A DNA stretch of 35,302 nt from Oscillospiraceae bacterium (GCA_031270865.1 JAISWI010000084.1:1-35302); one strand, 5' to 3'. Shown: positions 16,938-25,779, counted from the stretch's first letter. Notes: generated by a model from the sequence alone, not told the origin. Program-made: numbers and translations.

Positions 16938-19900
16938 TGGGTGAATCCCTCCTTCCAGGCTGAGCGGTACTCGTCGGGCATCACGCGCGCGAACCGTGGG
17001 ATCCAATCGTTCCAGCGCTCCAGTATCTCCAGCGCGAACCGGCTCCCGGTGCGCGAGCGGTGTGTCTCCAGCATCCCGCGCAGCCAGACTATCTCCTCCG
17101 GCTGGTCCATCGGCTCCAGCGCGACGCTCCCCGGGTTGCACCGCGACGCGAAGCCGCCGTCCGTATCCAGCGCGTACGCGACCCCGCCTGTCATCCCGGC
17201 GGCGAAGTTGCGTCCTGTCCTGCCCAGCACGACCACGCGTCCCCCGGTCATGTACTCGCAGCCGTGGTCGCCCACGCCCTCCACAACGGCCAGGGCGCCG
17301 CTGTTGCGCACGGCGAAACGCTCGCCCGCGGCCCCGGCGAACAGCGCGACGCCTTCCGTCGCCCCGTACAGCGCGACGTTGCCCAGCAATATGCTCTCCC
17401 GCGAGTCGTAGGCCGCGTCCTCCGGGGGCCGGATGATCAACCTGCCCCCCGACAAACCCTTGCCGACATAATCGTTGGCCTGGCCCGTAAGCGACAGCGT
17501 GATCCCGCGCGGCAGCCACGCGCCGAAGCTCTGGCCCGCGTATCCAACCAGGTCGAAGCGGATCGTGTCGTCGGGCAGACCCTTCGGGCCGAATCGTTTC
17601 GTGACCTCGCTGCCCAGCCGCGTCCCGATCGTCCGGTGGATGTTCTGCACCCGAAGCGATCCGCGCGCGCACTGGCCCTTAGACAGCGCTGGCTCGGCTA
17701 GTACGGCCAGCGTGGATGAATCCAGCGTGTCGCCCAGTGTGTGCCGGTCGGTCCGGTACTGGATAGCCACAGGCGCGGGACGAAGGAGTTTATCGAAATT
17801 CAGCGCGCGCCGCTTCCAGTGGTCGGTCGCGACGGGCTCGAGCAGGTCTGCCCGGCCCACCATCTCATCGACCGTCCGCAGTCCCAGCGAGGCCATGATC
17901 TCCCTGAGCTGCCCCGCGACGAATGTCATAAACCGCGCCACGTACTCCGGTTTCCCCCTGAACCGCGAGCGCAGCGTCTCGTTCTGCGTCGCGATACCCA
18001 CCGGGCAGCTGTCTAGGTTGCATACGCGCATCATCACGCAGCCCATCGAGATAAGCGGACCCGTTGAGAAACCGAACTCCTCCGCGCCCAGCAGCGCGGC
18101 GACGGCCACATCACGCCCGGTGAGCAGCTTGCCGTCCGTCTCCAGCGTGACGCGGGTACGCAGGCGGTTGCGAACGAGCGTCTGGTGCGTCTCGGCCAGG
18201 CCCAGCTCCCACGGCAATCCGGCATGCCGGATGCTGGTTCGCGGCGACGCGCCGGTGCCGCCGTCGTATCCGCTGATGAGTATGACGTCGGCCATGCCCT
18301 TGGCCACGCCCGCCGCGATGGTGCCCACCCCCGCCTCCGCTACCAGCTTGACGGATACCCGCGCGTCGGGGTTCGCGTTCTTCAGGTCGTATATCAGTTC
18401 GGCCAGGTCCTCAATGGAGTAGATGTCATGGTGGGGAGGCGGGGAGATCAGCCCGACGCCGGGGGTAGAGTGGCGCGTCCGGGCGATCGACGGGGATACC
18501 TTCGCGCCGGGAAGCTGGCCGCCCTCGCCGGGTTTCGCGCCCTGCGCCATCTTGATCTGTATCTCGCGGGCGGAGACCAGGTATCCGCTGGTCACGCCAA
18601 ACCGCCCCGACGCGACCTGCTTGATCGCGCTGCACCGCTCATCCAGGAACCGCGCCTCGTCCTCGCCTCCCTCGCCCGTGTTGGACTTGCCGCCTAGACG
18701 GTTCATCGCGACGGCCATGCACTCGTGCGCCTCCTGGCTTATCGAGCCGTAGGACATCGCGCCCGTCTTGAACCGCTTGACTATGGATTCAACAGGCTCC
18801 ACCTGGTCCAGCGGGATGGGGCTTGCCGCCTTGAACCGGAGCAGCGAGCGCAGCGTGACGGGCTTGCCCTCGTCGATGGACCGCGCGTAGTTACGGAACG
18901 ATTCCAGGTCGTCGTCCCAGCACGCGCGTTGGAGCAGGTGGATGGACTCTGGATTGAGCAGATGCGGCTCGCTGTCCCGGCGGTACTGGTACACGCCGCC
19001 GGACGGCAGTTCCCGCGATTCGTCCGCGTCCGGCCCGAACGCCGACGCGTGCCGAGACGCCGTCTCCCGCGCCAATTCATCCAGCGTGAGCCCGCCCAGG
19101 CGCGAGGGCGTGCCGGGGAAGTACCTGTCGATGATCTCCGGGCCTAGTCCCACCGCCTCGAACGGCTGCGCTCCTCGGTAGCTCTGCACCGCCGATATGC
19201 CCATCTTGGACAGCATCTTGAGCAAACCCTTCTCAAGCGCGTGGAGATAGTTCGCCTCCGCGTCGTCAGGGGACTTGCCGATGAATCCCTCGCCGGCCAT
19301 CGTCCGCACGGTCTCAATCGCGGCGTATGGGCATATGGCCGTCACGCCGTAACCCACCAGCAGGGCGATGTGGTGGACCTCGCGCGGCTCCGCCGAATCC
19401 AGCAGGATGCTCAGCCGGGTGCGCATGCCCTTTTGCACCGTGTGGCGTTGGACGCAGGTGACGGCTAGCAAGGCGGGTATCGCGGCGTGTTCGCGGTCGG
19501 TGTCGCGGTCGGAGAGTATCAGGATGGAGCAGCCCAGGTTGAACGCGTCCTCGGCGGCTTTCTCCAGGTTGGATAACGCGACGCGCAGTCCCGCGCCGCC
19601 GTCGGCGGCATTGTACACGATGGGCAGTATCGCCGCGCGGAGGCCGTTGCGGTCAGGCTTGGCGTCCGGCTCGCGATCCGGATTGGTTTCAACCGCGCCC
19701 AGCGCGGCCAGGCCGCGCATCCGTTTCTCCGACAGGATGGGGCTATGGAGGCGAATCTGCTTACAGCACAGCGGCGACGGGCGCAGCAGGTCTCCCTCCG
19801 GGCCGATGTACACGCGCAGGGACGTGACGATCTCCTCGCGGATAGCGTCGATGGGCGGGTTGGTCACCTGCGCGAACTGGTGGTGGAAGTAATCGTACAG

Positions 19901-21475
19901 CAGCTGCGGCGCGTCGCTCAGCGCGGCCAGCGGCGAGTCCGTGCCCATGGAGCCTACGGCCTCCTGGCCCGTCTCGGCCATCGGGCGCAGGAGCTTCTCG
20001 CGCTGCTCGTACGTGTAGCCGAACGCCCTCTGCGCCGTCGCGAAAGGCAGCTTGCGCGGCATGTCTGGCAGCGACGCGCCGTCCAGCGGGAGCGCGTCAA
20101 TGTCCACCCTCAGCCGGTCGATCCACGCGCGGTAGGGCTGTTGGCCCGCCACCGCTGCCTTAATCTCGCTGTCGGTGTAAAACCGTCCCGCGGCGGTGTC
20201 GACCAGCGCCATGCATCCGGGCTGGAGCCTATCCTGCAGGCGGACGTTCGACGCTGGGATCTCGACCGCCCCGGCCTCGCTGGTGAGTATCACCATGTCG
20301 TCCAGCGTCACGGCGTACCGCGCGGGGCGCAGCCCGTTCCTGTCGAGCATCGCGCCGATGGATACCCCGTCCGTGAACGCTATCGCCGCCGGGCCGTCCC
20401 ACGCTGCCAGTATGTGGCTGTGGAACTCGTAAAACGCGCGGAGCGCGGGGGGCATCTCGCGGTATTTCTCCCATGGCGCGGGTACCATCATCATCGCGGC
20501 GTGCGCCAGGCCGCGCCCGGTCAGCGCAAGGAACTCCAGGCAGTTGTCGAACATCGCGGAGTCGCTGCCGTCCTCGCGGATGATGGGCAGCACCTCCGAT
20601 ACCGGAACGCCGAATACATCCGTGCTGATGTGCTGCTGGCGGGCTCGCATGCGCTGGACGTTGCCCTTGATGGTGTTGATCTCGCCGTTATGGACGAGAC
20701 AGCGGTTTGGGTGCGCTCGTTCCCACGACGGGAAGGTGTTGGTCGAGAAGCGCGAGTGCACCAGCGCCAACGCGCTGTCATAGTCCAGGTCGCGCAGGTC
20801 GGGGTACAGCTCTTCCAACTGCGGGGCGAGGAGCATGCCCTTGTATACGATTGTGCGGCATGAGAGGCTGCACGCGTAGAAGTCCTGCGGATTTGGCTCG
20901 CGAAGGCGGCGCTCAGCGCGTTTGCGGATGACGTAGAGAGCGCGCTCGAAGGACAATTCATCCTCGACGCGGGCGTTCTTAGCGATGAAGGCCTGGCGTA
21001 TCGCGGGCATCGCGGCCAGCGCGGACGCGCCCAGGCGCTCCGTCCTTACGGGCACGTCGCGCCAGCCCAGGAAGCGCTGGCCCGATTCCTCCGCGATCCG
21101 CGCGAACTCGGCCTCGACCTGACCGCGCCGCGCGTCGTCCCGCGTGAGGAAGAGCATCCCCACCCCGTACTCGCCGGGTCTGGGCAGCAGCATGCCCAGC
21201 GGTTGGCATACTTTCCTGAAATACGCGTCCGGTATTTGGGTGAGTATGCCGGCGCCGTCGCCGCTGTCCTGTTCCGCGCCGATGCCGCCGCGGTGGGTCA
21301 TACTCGCCAGAGCGTCCAGCGCTTGCTTGACCAGACCGTGGCTGCGCCTGCCGTGTATATGCGCGACCATGCCGATCCCGCAGGATTCACGCTCATACGC
21401 GGGATCGTAGAGGTCGTCGAGCGTATCCTGGCGGAGGCGATCGGCCTGCGGTTCCGCCAACTGTCCCTGCCCCAT
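16925..21475 (-). CDS. gltB: Glutamate synthase large subunit
   Basis: GltB (1516 residues, normal for the family) makes glutamate from glutamine and 2-oxoglutarate in the cytoplasm. The glutaminase domain starts at Cys32 (ESCGIGMVAHIHGRRSHG), which becomes the N-terminal nucleophile after a 31-residue propeptide is removed. The FMN-binding synthase domain contains SGYDGGTGASPRTSIRHAG and the 3Fe-4S cysteines in CNLDSCPVGIATQ (about residues 1145-1160). The last 250 residues form the GXGXG beta-helix domain (YVGKGLSGGRLIIRPPE, ANDYVGKG). The ATG at 21475 has a weak GAGG site. The probable promoter is some 320 bases upstream, beyond a large hairpin repeat, so that repeat would be in the leader RNA. 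Confidence 0.97.
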   Translation of the reverse strand: MGQGQLAEPQADRLRQDTLDDLYDPAYERESCGIGMVAHIHGRRSHGLVKQALDALASMTHRGGIGAEQDSGDGAGILTQIPDAYFRKVCQPLGMLLPRPGEYGVGMLFLTRDDARRGQVEAEFARIAEESGQRFLGWRDVPVRTERLGASALAAMPAIRQAFIAKNARVEDELSFERALYVIRKRAERRLREPNPQDFYACSLSCRTIVYKGMLLAPQLEELYPDLRDLDYDSALALVHSRFSTNTFPSWERAHPNRCLVHNGEINTIKGNVQRMRARQQHISTDVFGVPVSEVLPIIREDGSDSAMFDNCLEFLALTGRGLAHAAMMMVPAPWEKYREMPPALRAFYEFHSHILAAWDGPAAIAFTDGVSIGAMLDRNGLRPARYAVTLDDMVILTSEAGAVEIPASNVRLQDRLQPGCMALVDTAAGRFYTDSEIKAAVAGQQPYRAWIDRLRVDIDALPLDGASLPDMPRKLPFATAQRAFGYTYEQREKLLRPMAETGQEAVGSMGTDSPLAALSDAPQLLYDYFHHQFAQVTNPPIDAIREEIVTSLRVYIGPEGDLLRPSPLCCKQIRLHSPILSEKRMRGLAALGAVETNPDREPDAKPDRNGLRAAILPIVYNAADGGAGLRVALSNLEKAAEDAFNLGCSILILSDRDTDREHAAIPALLAVTCVQRHTVQKGMRTRLSILLDSAEPREVHHIALLVGYGVTAICPYAAIETVRTMAGEGFIGKSPDDAEANYLHALEKGLLKMLSKMGISAVQSYRGAQPFEAVGLGPEIIDRYFPGTPSRLGGLTLDELARETASRHASAFGPDADESRELPSGGVYQYRRDSEPHLLNPESIHLLQRACWDDDLESFRNYARSIDEGKPVTLRSLLRFKAASPIPLDQVEPVESIVKRFKTGAMSYGSISQEAHECMAVAMNRLGGKSNTGEGGEDEARFLDERCSAIKQVASGRFGVTSGYLVSAREIQIKMAQGAKPGEGGQLPGAKVSPSIARTRHSTPGVGLISPPPHHDIYSIEDLAELIYDLKNANPDARVSVKLVAEAGVGTIAAGVAKGMADVILISGYDGGTGASPRTSIRHAGLPWELGLAETHQTLVRNRLRTRVTLETDGKLLTGRDVAVAALLGAEEFGFSTGPLISMGCVMMRVCNLDSCPVGIATQNETLRSRFRGKPEYVARFMTFVAGQLREIMASLGLRTVDEMVGRADLLEPVATDHWKRRALNFDKLLRPAPVAIQYRTDRHTLGDTLDSSTLAVLAEPALSKGQCARGSLRVQNIHRTIGTRLGSEVTKRFGPKGLPDDTIRFDLVGYAGQSFGAWLPRGITLSLTGQANDYVGKGLSGGRLIIRPPEDAAYDSRESILLGNVALYGATEGVALFAGAAGERFAVRNSGALAVVEGVGDHGCEYMTGGRVVVLGRTGRNFAAGMTGGVAYALDTDGGFASRCNPGSVALEPMDQPEEIVWLRGMLETHRSRTGSRFALEILERWNDWIPRFARVMPDEYRSAWKEGFTQWVG

Positions 21476-21571
21476 TGATTACGTCGCCTCGTTTCGTTGT
21501 TATGTTAGGTTTGGGCGCGCGGCCCTACGCGGTGAGGGATGGTCGGGCCTTGCTTCTTCTACCACTACGGG

Positions 21572-21767
21572 GATGGTCAGGCCTCGCCCCTTCTGTCGCT
21601 GCGGCAACATCTCCCCTAAAGGGGCGACAAGAAGTTTGGATACGCAACCTTAGCGGATTAGGGGTAGGCAAGCGAACCCCAAACCTACTTCCCGCCGTTC
21701 TAAGCCTCTTGTCGCCCCTTTAAGGGAAATACCGCCGCAGCGACAGGGGAGGCGAGGCTTGACCATC
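21572..21767. repeat. MITE-like long hairpin repeat in the gltB leader
   Basis: Two arms of about 62 bases (21572-21633 and 21706-21767) are imperfect inverted repeats. Both contain GATGGTCARGCCTCGCC, TGTCGCTGCGGC and TTAAAGGGGCGACAAG-like blocks. A further inner pair (AAGTTTGG with CCAAACCTACTT) extends the hairpin. A degenerate extra copy of the outer end (GGGATGGTCGGGCCTTGC) lies at about 21537-21554. No gene is inside. This is the structure of a small non-autonomous palindromic element. The rest of 21476-21955 holds the promoter at 21800-21828 and the terminator at 21874-21909. Confidence 0.85.
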
Positions 21768-21799
21768 GCCGTGGGTGGCGAATGAGCCGTATCATCCCC

Positions 21800-21828
21800 A
21801 TCATACCATAACCAATCCGAAAATGCAA
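21800..21828 (-). promoter_or_regulatory. Probable gltBD promoter
   Basis: On the minus strand TTGCAT (21828-21823) is followed by 17 bases and TATGAT (21805-21800) with an extended TGG. Transcription would start near 21793 and run through the hairpin repeat before reaching gltB at 21475. Confidence 0.65.
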
Positions 21829-21873
21829 GACAGCGCGGCGGATCCTTCATTACCATTTATGTGAACCTCCTCC

Positions 21874-21909
21874 CAAAAAGCAACGGGACCGCTTTCGCGG
21901 CCCCATTGC
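21874..21909 (-). terminator. Intrinsic terminator of the cysteine-rich protein gene
   Basis: On the minus strand GCAATGGGGCCGC pairs with GCGGTCCCGTTGC across a GAAA tetraloop (13 pairs, including G-U), followed directly by TTTTT. It lies 46 bases past the stop codon at 21956. Confidence 0.9.
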
Positions 21910-21955
21910 CAAAGGAGTATGGGAAGAAAGGTGAATCCGTAAAGGTAAGGTCGCC

Positions 21956-22759
21956 TTACTTCGCGCAGCCGCAGGCGGAGTACGCCGGGCGCGTGTTTGC
22001 GGGCTTGGCGGTGGTGGCGGTGCTCGCCACGCTCACGCAGCCTTCCCCGCACAGCGACGCGGGCGGGAACAGCGGCAGCGAGAAGAACTCGTCGCACACG
22101 TTCTCCGCAAACTCCTCGCACGGCGGGATGGAGCAGAATCCATAGCTGGGCACCAGGATCTCTACTTCGGCCAGAACCTTTAGGACGACCGTGACGCACA
22201 CGGTCATCTTGAACTTGTTATTGCCTATGTAGGACCCGGAAACGCAGATCGCGCTGCCCATGGACTCGATGCTGTACGGCACGATCGACTCATCGGGAAT
22301 GGAAAGCAGCACGTCCTTATGGACAGTGACTACGGCGCGGCCGATGAACTCGTTGCACTTGGCGTCGGAGAAGAGGATATCGATGGGGACGTCGATCGTC
22401 GCGCGGACCCTGGCAAAGCACGGGCGGTCGCACAGGCGCTCGACGGTCAGCGAGGTTATCTCGCTCTGGGTGGTTGAGGAACGGCAGCTCTCAAACACGA
22501 TCGGGGCTACCGGCTGGTTACTCGTCGTGCCGTCGTCGACGGCGATGCAAGACCCGGTTGTAGTGCAGGTGGTCTTGGGCACCGCGGCGAACTGCGAGAA
22601 CTCAACCTCTTGGTTCTTAAGTGGATCCTGGGACAGACATGAGTCATAAACCCGCTTAACCTGAATGCAGACCTTCTCGCTTAGGCCGCCCAGGGCGTCG
22701 CCAGCAATCACACCCGGACAGCTGCCCGGGTTGCCATTCTTGTAAGAGTAAAAAGACAT
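21956..22759 (-). CDS. Cysteine-rich protein, possibly spore- or surface-associated
   Basis: This 267-residue protein has 18 cysteines. There is no signal peptide and no transmembrane helix. The ATG at 22759 has AAGGAGG seven bases upstream. The N-terminal part contains SEKVCIQVKRVYDSCLSQDPL, a VCxxVxxVYDxC-like pattern that I associate with Firmicutes spore-coat-type proteins, but I cannot name a family with certainty. The middle (residues 90-190) is beta-rich and Val-rich (ARVRATIDVPIDILFSDAKC). The C-terminus is Cys-rich (GFCSIPPCEEFAENVCDEFF, SACGCAK). Heavy cysteine content with no export signal suggests disulfide cross-linking into a coat-like layer. It has its own strong terminator. 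The 166-base region upstream carries only a weak CATACGAT element. Confidence 0.82.
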   Translation of the reverse strand: MSFYSYKNGNPGSCPGVIAGDALGGLSEKVCIQVKRVYDSCLSQDPLKNQEVEFSQFAAVPKTTCTTTGSCIAVDDGTTSNQPVAPIVFESCRSSTTQSEITSLTVERLCDRPCFARVRATIDVPIDILFSDAKCNEFIGRAVVTVHKDVLLSIPDESIVPYSIESMGSAICVSGSYIGNNKFKMTVCVTVVLKVLAEVEILVPSYGFCSIPPCEEFAENVCDEFFSLPLFPPASLCGEGCVSVASTATTAKPANTRPAYSACGCAK

Positions 22760-22925
22760 GCAAAAGCCTCCTTAATTCGGTTGTGATGAGGTCTTCTCAC
22801 ATTCACATCGTATGCGGGAGGCGTAAATTCGTTACACCCTGCACAGCGCATACTATTCGACATAGGCGCTTCGCATGACTGTTAATATGAAGTTTTAAGC
22901 GGATTGGGCGGCGCGGCCAACTGCT

Positions 22926-23417
22926 TTACACAACGCGGACCACAGGGACGTCTATCGTGAGCATCCTGCCATATACATAATAGCGGATCGTGACGGTTCG
23001 CGCTGGATTACCGCCCGAACGCGCGAGCATCGTCCCGGACAGCGCGCCCGTGGAGAACGCGGCCAGGCTGAAACCGCGCGTCTCGCCCAGCGCGATCACG
23101 TCCCATTCCCGCTCGGGCGCGATCTCTATCCTGATCCACTCGGCGGGCAGCATCCCGTAGTTCCTCAGCCGCACCGTGTATACCAGGAACTCGTAGCCGT
23201 CAGGCGAGCCCAGGTCCGCGTCCGATACCACCTCGCCCGTGAACGAGCCGTCCTCAAGCCGGGCCTTTAGGTCGTCGAAGACGGCCAGCGACCCGGCGGC
23301 GGGGTGGACCTCGATGTACGCGCCCTGCGCGGACAGATTGGCCGACAGGCGCAGATATAACGCCGCGCCCCCGACCAGCGCCACTATAACGAGCAGCGCG
23401 GCTGCCAGGCGTTTCAT
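22926..23417 (-). CDS. Small membrane-anchored extracytoplasmic protein, unknown
   Basis: This 163-residue protein has a basic N-terminus followed by one hydrophobic helix (LAAALLVIVALVGGAALYL, residues 4-22), then a soluble beta-rich domain. The domain contains YEFLVYTVRLRNYGMLPAEWIRIEI, a pattern seen in Ig-like/DUF extracellular domains, and ends in VTIRYYVYGRMLTIDVPVVRVV. The start codon overlaps the stop of the homocysteine methyltransferase gene by one base (TGATG), so translation is coupled even though function need not be. I do not recognise a family. Confidence 0.78.
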   Translation of the reverse strand: MKRLAAALLVIVALVGGAALYLRLSANLSAQGAYIEVHPAAGSLAVFDDLKARLEDGSFTGEVVSDADLGSPDGYEFLVYTVRLRNYGMLPAEWIRIEIAPEREWDVIALGETRGFSLAAFSTGALSGTMLARSGGNPARTVTIRYYVYGRMLTIDVPVVRVV

Positions 23418-24694
23418 CAGGCGCGGCGTCCCTTCCAGGCTTCGTCCGTGACGCTATGGCCGTTGTACGCGCGGAAAGCCAGTCCTAGCGCGGATTCGTC
23501 GGCGTCCGCGAACACCATCGGGGCTTGCGCCGCCGACTGCAGGCGCGGTATCAGCGTCCGGTAGAACGACGCGCTGGTTAGGCGGTTGAGGCTGACCCGA
23601 AGCGCGTCCGCGCCTTCGTCTATCGCGTCTAAGGCCAGGTCGATGGCGGCGTCGGCGGCGGCGTCCGGCGAGTCCCCGTTGGCCAGGCCGGACAATATCT
23701 CCCGGAAGCCCGGGCTCTCGCTGGCGTTCAGCGCGTCGGATATACTGGTTATATCGTCAACGTTATACGTCCGCGAGTTGGACGTGACGACGGCGGGGAC
23801 ATCGCCGGGCCGTGGCTGCGGCTGCTTGTTCCGGCTTAACGCCGACAACGCGCGGATATGCTCCGGCCCGGTGCCGCAGCATCCGCCGACCATCCACGCG
23901 CCGTTGTCGAACAGCGCGGACGCCAGCGGCGCGTATCCCTCCGGGCTCAAGTGGTAGACGGCCTGGCCGTCTGCCATGTCGGGCAGTCCGGCGTTAGGGT
24001 TGGCGAATACGGGCAGGCGGGTTGACCGCGCCAGCGCGCGTATGACCGCGGCCATTCCGTCCGGGCCCATGCCGCAGTTCGCGCCGATCGCGTCCACGCC
24101 CAAGCCCTCGAACATGGCGGCCACGCCCCGCGCGTCCAGTCCGGTCAGCAGCCGCCCGTTCCCGCCGAACGAGAAAGAGACAAGCACGGGCAAATCGGTA
24201 CAGGCCTTCGCCGCCAAGACTGCGGCCTTCGCCTCGTAAGCGTCGGTGAACGTCTCCAGTATGACGCAGTCGGGGCCTTCGGCGGCTCCGGCGGAGATCG
24301 CTTCAGTGAAACCGGAGACCGCGTCCTCGAACGGAAGGTCGCCGAACGGCTCAAGCATTCGTCCCGACGGGCCGATATCCAGCGCGACGACGCCGCGCCC
24401 GGCGTCCCGCGCGGCTTCGCGGGCGGCGCGCGCGCCCGCCGCGGTTATCTCCGCGGCCTGGCCGCCCAGGAACCAGCGGTTCGCGGTGAACGTGTTGGTG
24501 GTGACCATGTCCGCGCCCGCGTCCAGGTAGGCGAGGTGGACGGCCTTAACCTCCGCGGGGTTCAGGATGTTCCACATCACCGGCGGCGCGCCGCGCGGCA
24601 AGCCGCGAAGCTGCAGCTGCGTGCCGAACCCGCCGTCAAAGTATACGGGGCGCTGACCTATGCCAGGGACGATGGACGATAATGTCTTGCTCAT
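23417..24694 (-). CDS. Homocysteine S-methyltransferase with degenerate C-terminal barrel segment
   Basis: The enzyme (425 residues) transfers a methyl group to homocysteine to give methionine. The TIM-barrel domain (residues 1-about 290) has FDGGFGTQL, TNTFTANRWFL, ETFTDAYEAKAAV and FANPNAGLPD. The zinc cysteines lie in GANCGMGPDGM (about 210) and GGCCGTGPEHIRAL (about 270). The remaining 120 residues (AIDLALDAIDEGADALRVSL... and QAPMVFADADESALGLAFRAYNGHS) look like part of a MetH-type pterin-binding barrel but lack most of it, and there is no B12 domain. The methyl donor is therefore unclear: S-methylmethionine, or a partner protein. ATG at 24694 was chosen because a good promoter ends seven bases before it; no ribosome site is present. 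Confidence 0.88.
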   Translation of the reverse strand: MSKTLSSIVPGIGQRPVYFDGGFGTQLQLRGLPRGAPPVMWNILNPAEVKAVHLAYLDAGADMVTTNTFTANRWFLGGQAAEITAAGARAAREAARDAGRGVVALDIGPSGRMLEPFGDLPFEDAVSGFTEAISAGAAEGPDCVILETFTDAYEAKAAVLAAKACTDLPVLVSFSFGGNGRLLTGLDARGVAAMFEGLGVDAIGANCGMGPDGMAAVIRALARSTRLPVFANPNAGLPDMADGQAVYHLSPEGYAPLASALFDNGAWMVGGCCGTGPEHIRALSALSRNKQPQPRPGDVPAVVTSNSRTYNVDDITSISDALNASESPGFREILSGLANGDSPDAAADAAIDLALDAIDEGADALRVSLNRLTSASFYRTLIPRLQSAAQAPMVFADADESALGLAFRAYNGHSVTDEAWKGRRA

Positions 24695-24700
24695 GAGGCT

Positions 24701-24730
24701 ATCATACCAGATCGGGCGGCGGCGTGTAAA
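24701..24730 (-). promoter_or_regulatory. Promoter giving a probably leaderless methyltransferase mRNA
   Basis: On the minus strand TTTACA (24730-24725), an 18-base spacer and TATGAT (24706-24701) with TGG before it form a near-consensus extended -10 promoter. The predicted start of transcription falls on the A of the ATG at 24694, with no Shine-Dalgarno sequence between. Confidence 0.75.
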
Positions 24731-24735
24731 GGGGA

Positions 24736-25125
24736 TCACAGTTCGGTATGCACCCGCACGCCGGGCAGCCGCGCCGCCAGAGCCTCGCTGAAGGAGCGGG
24801 CCGTGCCCGCCGCCGATATGCCCAACACCACGCATTGCGCCCCTATCCGCTCGGCCAGCGCGGTGATCGCGTCCAACGGCTTGTCGTTATGCTCGACGAT
24901 CATGTCGGCGTTGAACGCGCGGGCGGCGCGGTACAGGAAGTCCAGCGCGAGCGAGTCGTTCGCGACGCTCTCGCCGTACAGCAGCGGCTGGTCGACCGGA
25001 GCGACGTGAACCACCGACAACGCTCCGCCGCAAGCGATCCCGCTGCCCGCGCGTATCAGCCGCTCACACTGCCGCTGCGCCGTCACGCATACCATCACGC
25101 GCGTAGGCTTGGCCGCGCCGTTCAC
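24736..25125 (-). CDS. UspA-like universal stress protein domain
   Basis: This 129-residue alpha/beta protein matches the Usp fold. RVMVCVTAQRQCERLIRAG is strand 1 and helix 1 (KdpD-type VCVT start), ALSVVHVAP is strand 2, and CVVLGISAAGTARSFSEALAARL carries the G-x2-x-G-x9-type nucleotide loop at the C-terminus. The middle helix AFNADMIVEHNDKPLDAI fits the family. Usp proteins are cytoplasmic ATP- or AMP-binding dimers of varied function. The GTG start overlaps the previous gene's stop by four bases (GTGA), implying coupled translation. It resembles a free-standing KdpD C-terminal Usp domain as much as a classic UspA. Confidence 0.75.
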   Translation of the reverse strand: MNGAAKPTRVMVCVTAQRQCERLIRAGSGIACGGALSVVHVAPVDQPLLYGESVANDSLALDFLYRAARAFNADMIVEHNDKPLDAITALAERIGAQCVVLGISAAGTARSFSEALAARLPGVRVHTEL

Positions 25126-25673
25126 GACACGCCACCGCCGTTTGGATCGCGGACAACGCTCAGCGCGATCACGTCGTTGCCATGCGCGGTTATCTTCAGC
25201 TTGGAGCCGATCCGCCAGTCCGGGAACGGTTTTTGCGCGTCCCAGTACAGCAGACGCTCATCCTTCGGGTCGGGATGGTTAGGATCGCCTACATTCACTA
25301 CGAAGGCGTAACAGTCTATCCCTTCCCGGAAGGTGATCTGCCCCTCATCCACCCTTGCCAGCCATCCCTCGACCTGCCTGGACAGCCCGGAGTGGATCTC
25401 CCGCGCGTGCTTCCTGTAGCTCAGCGCCGGGGTAACTTTCATTCCCCATAGGAAAATCCCCAGCGCGCCCAGTCCGACCGTCGCCAGCATCGTCGCCCAC
25501 TGGACCCTTAGCGCGAGCGTCGGTATCAGCGCGGCGGCCAGCGCGGCCGCGAACACCCCCGCCGCTATCCATGACCTGCGCAACTGGCCCGCCAGCGCCG
25601 CCTCATCCTCGGCGGTGTAGACGGCGTCCGGGTTATCGATAACCGGAAACGTCTTGCCCTTACCCTGCGGCAT
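25122..25673 (-). CDS. Membrane protein with two transmembrane helices, unknown
   Basis: This 183-residue protein starts at the second of two close ATGs, chosen because GGAGG lies seven bases from 25673 but only one base from the first. A cytoplasmic head of about 33 residues is followed by two helices (residues about 34-58 and 62-80; AAGVFAAALAAALIPTLAL and ATVGLGALGIFLWGM). A soluble tail of about 100 residues ends with SKLKITAHGNDVIALSVV, a beta pattern. No family was recognised. It overlaps the Usp-like gene by four bases, so the two are probably made together. Confidence 0.75.
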   Translation of the reverse strand: MPQGKGKTFPVIDNPDAVYTAEDEAALAGQLRRSWIAAGVFAAALAAALIPTLALRVQWATMLATVGLGALGIFLWGMKVTPALSYRKHAREIHSGLSRQVEGWLARVDEGQITFREGIDCYAFVVNVGDPNHPDPKDERLLYWDAQKPFPDWRIGSKLKITAHGNDVIALSVVRDPNGGGVS

Positions 25674-25716
25674 GTTCATTCCTCCACAACAAAAGCGCCA
25701 AATTTTCCGCGCATAT

Positions 25717-25745
25717 TCTATAATTTAAACGAACGACCGCGCCAA
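25717..25745 (-). promoter_or_regulatory. Promoter of the membrane protein–Usp pair
   Basis: On the minus strand TTGGCG (25745-25740), 17 bases and TATAGA (25722-25717) form a sigma-A-like promoter upstream of the ATG at 25673. Both boxes depart from consensus, so strength is uncertain. Confidence 0.5.
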
Positions 25746-25779
25746 GAGTTTCCTTTACAACGCGCGGGCGCGGCATTGT

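Noticed and set aside
16938..17672. In-frame extension of gltD by 245 codons
   Set aside because: It lies wholly inside gltB in another frame and its sequence is Arg/Gly-rich noise.
24695..24835. Longer start of the homocysteine methyltransferase
   Set aside because: It overlaps the Usp-like gene and its sequence does not match the family's N-terminus.
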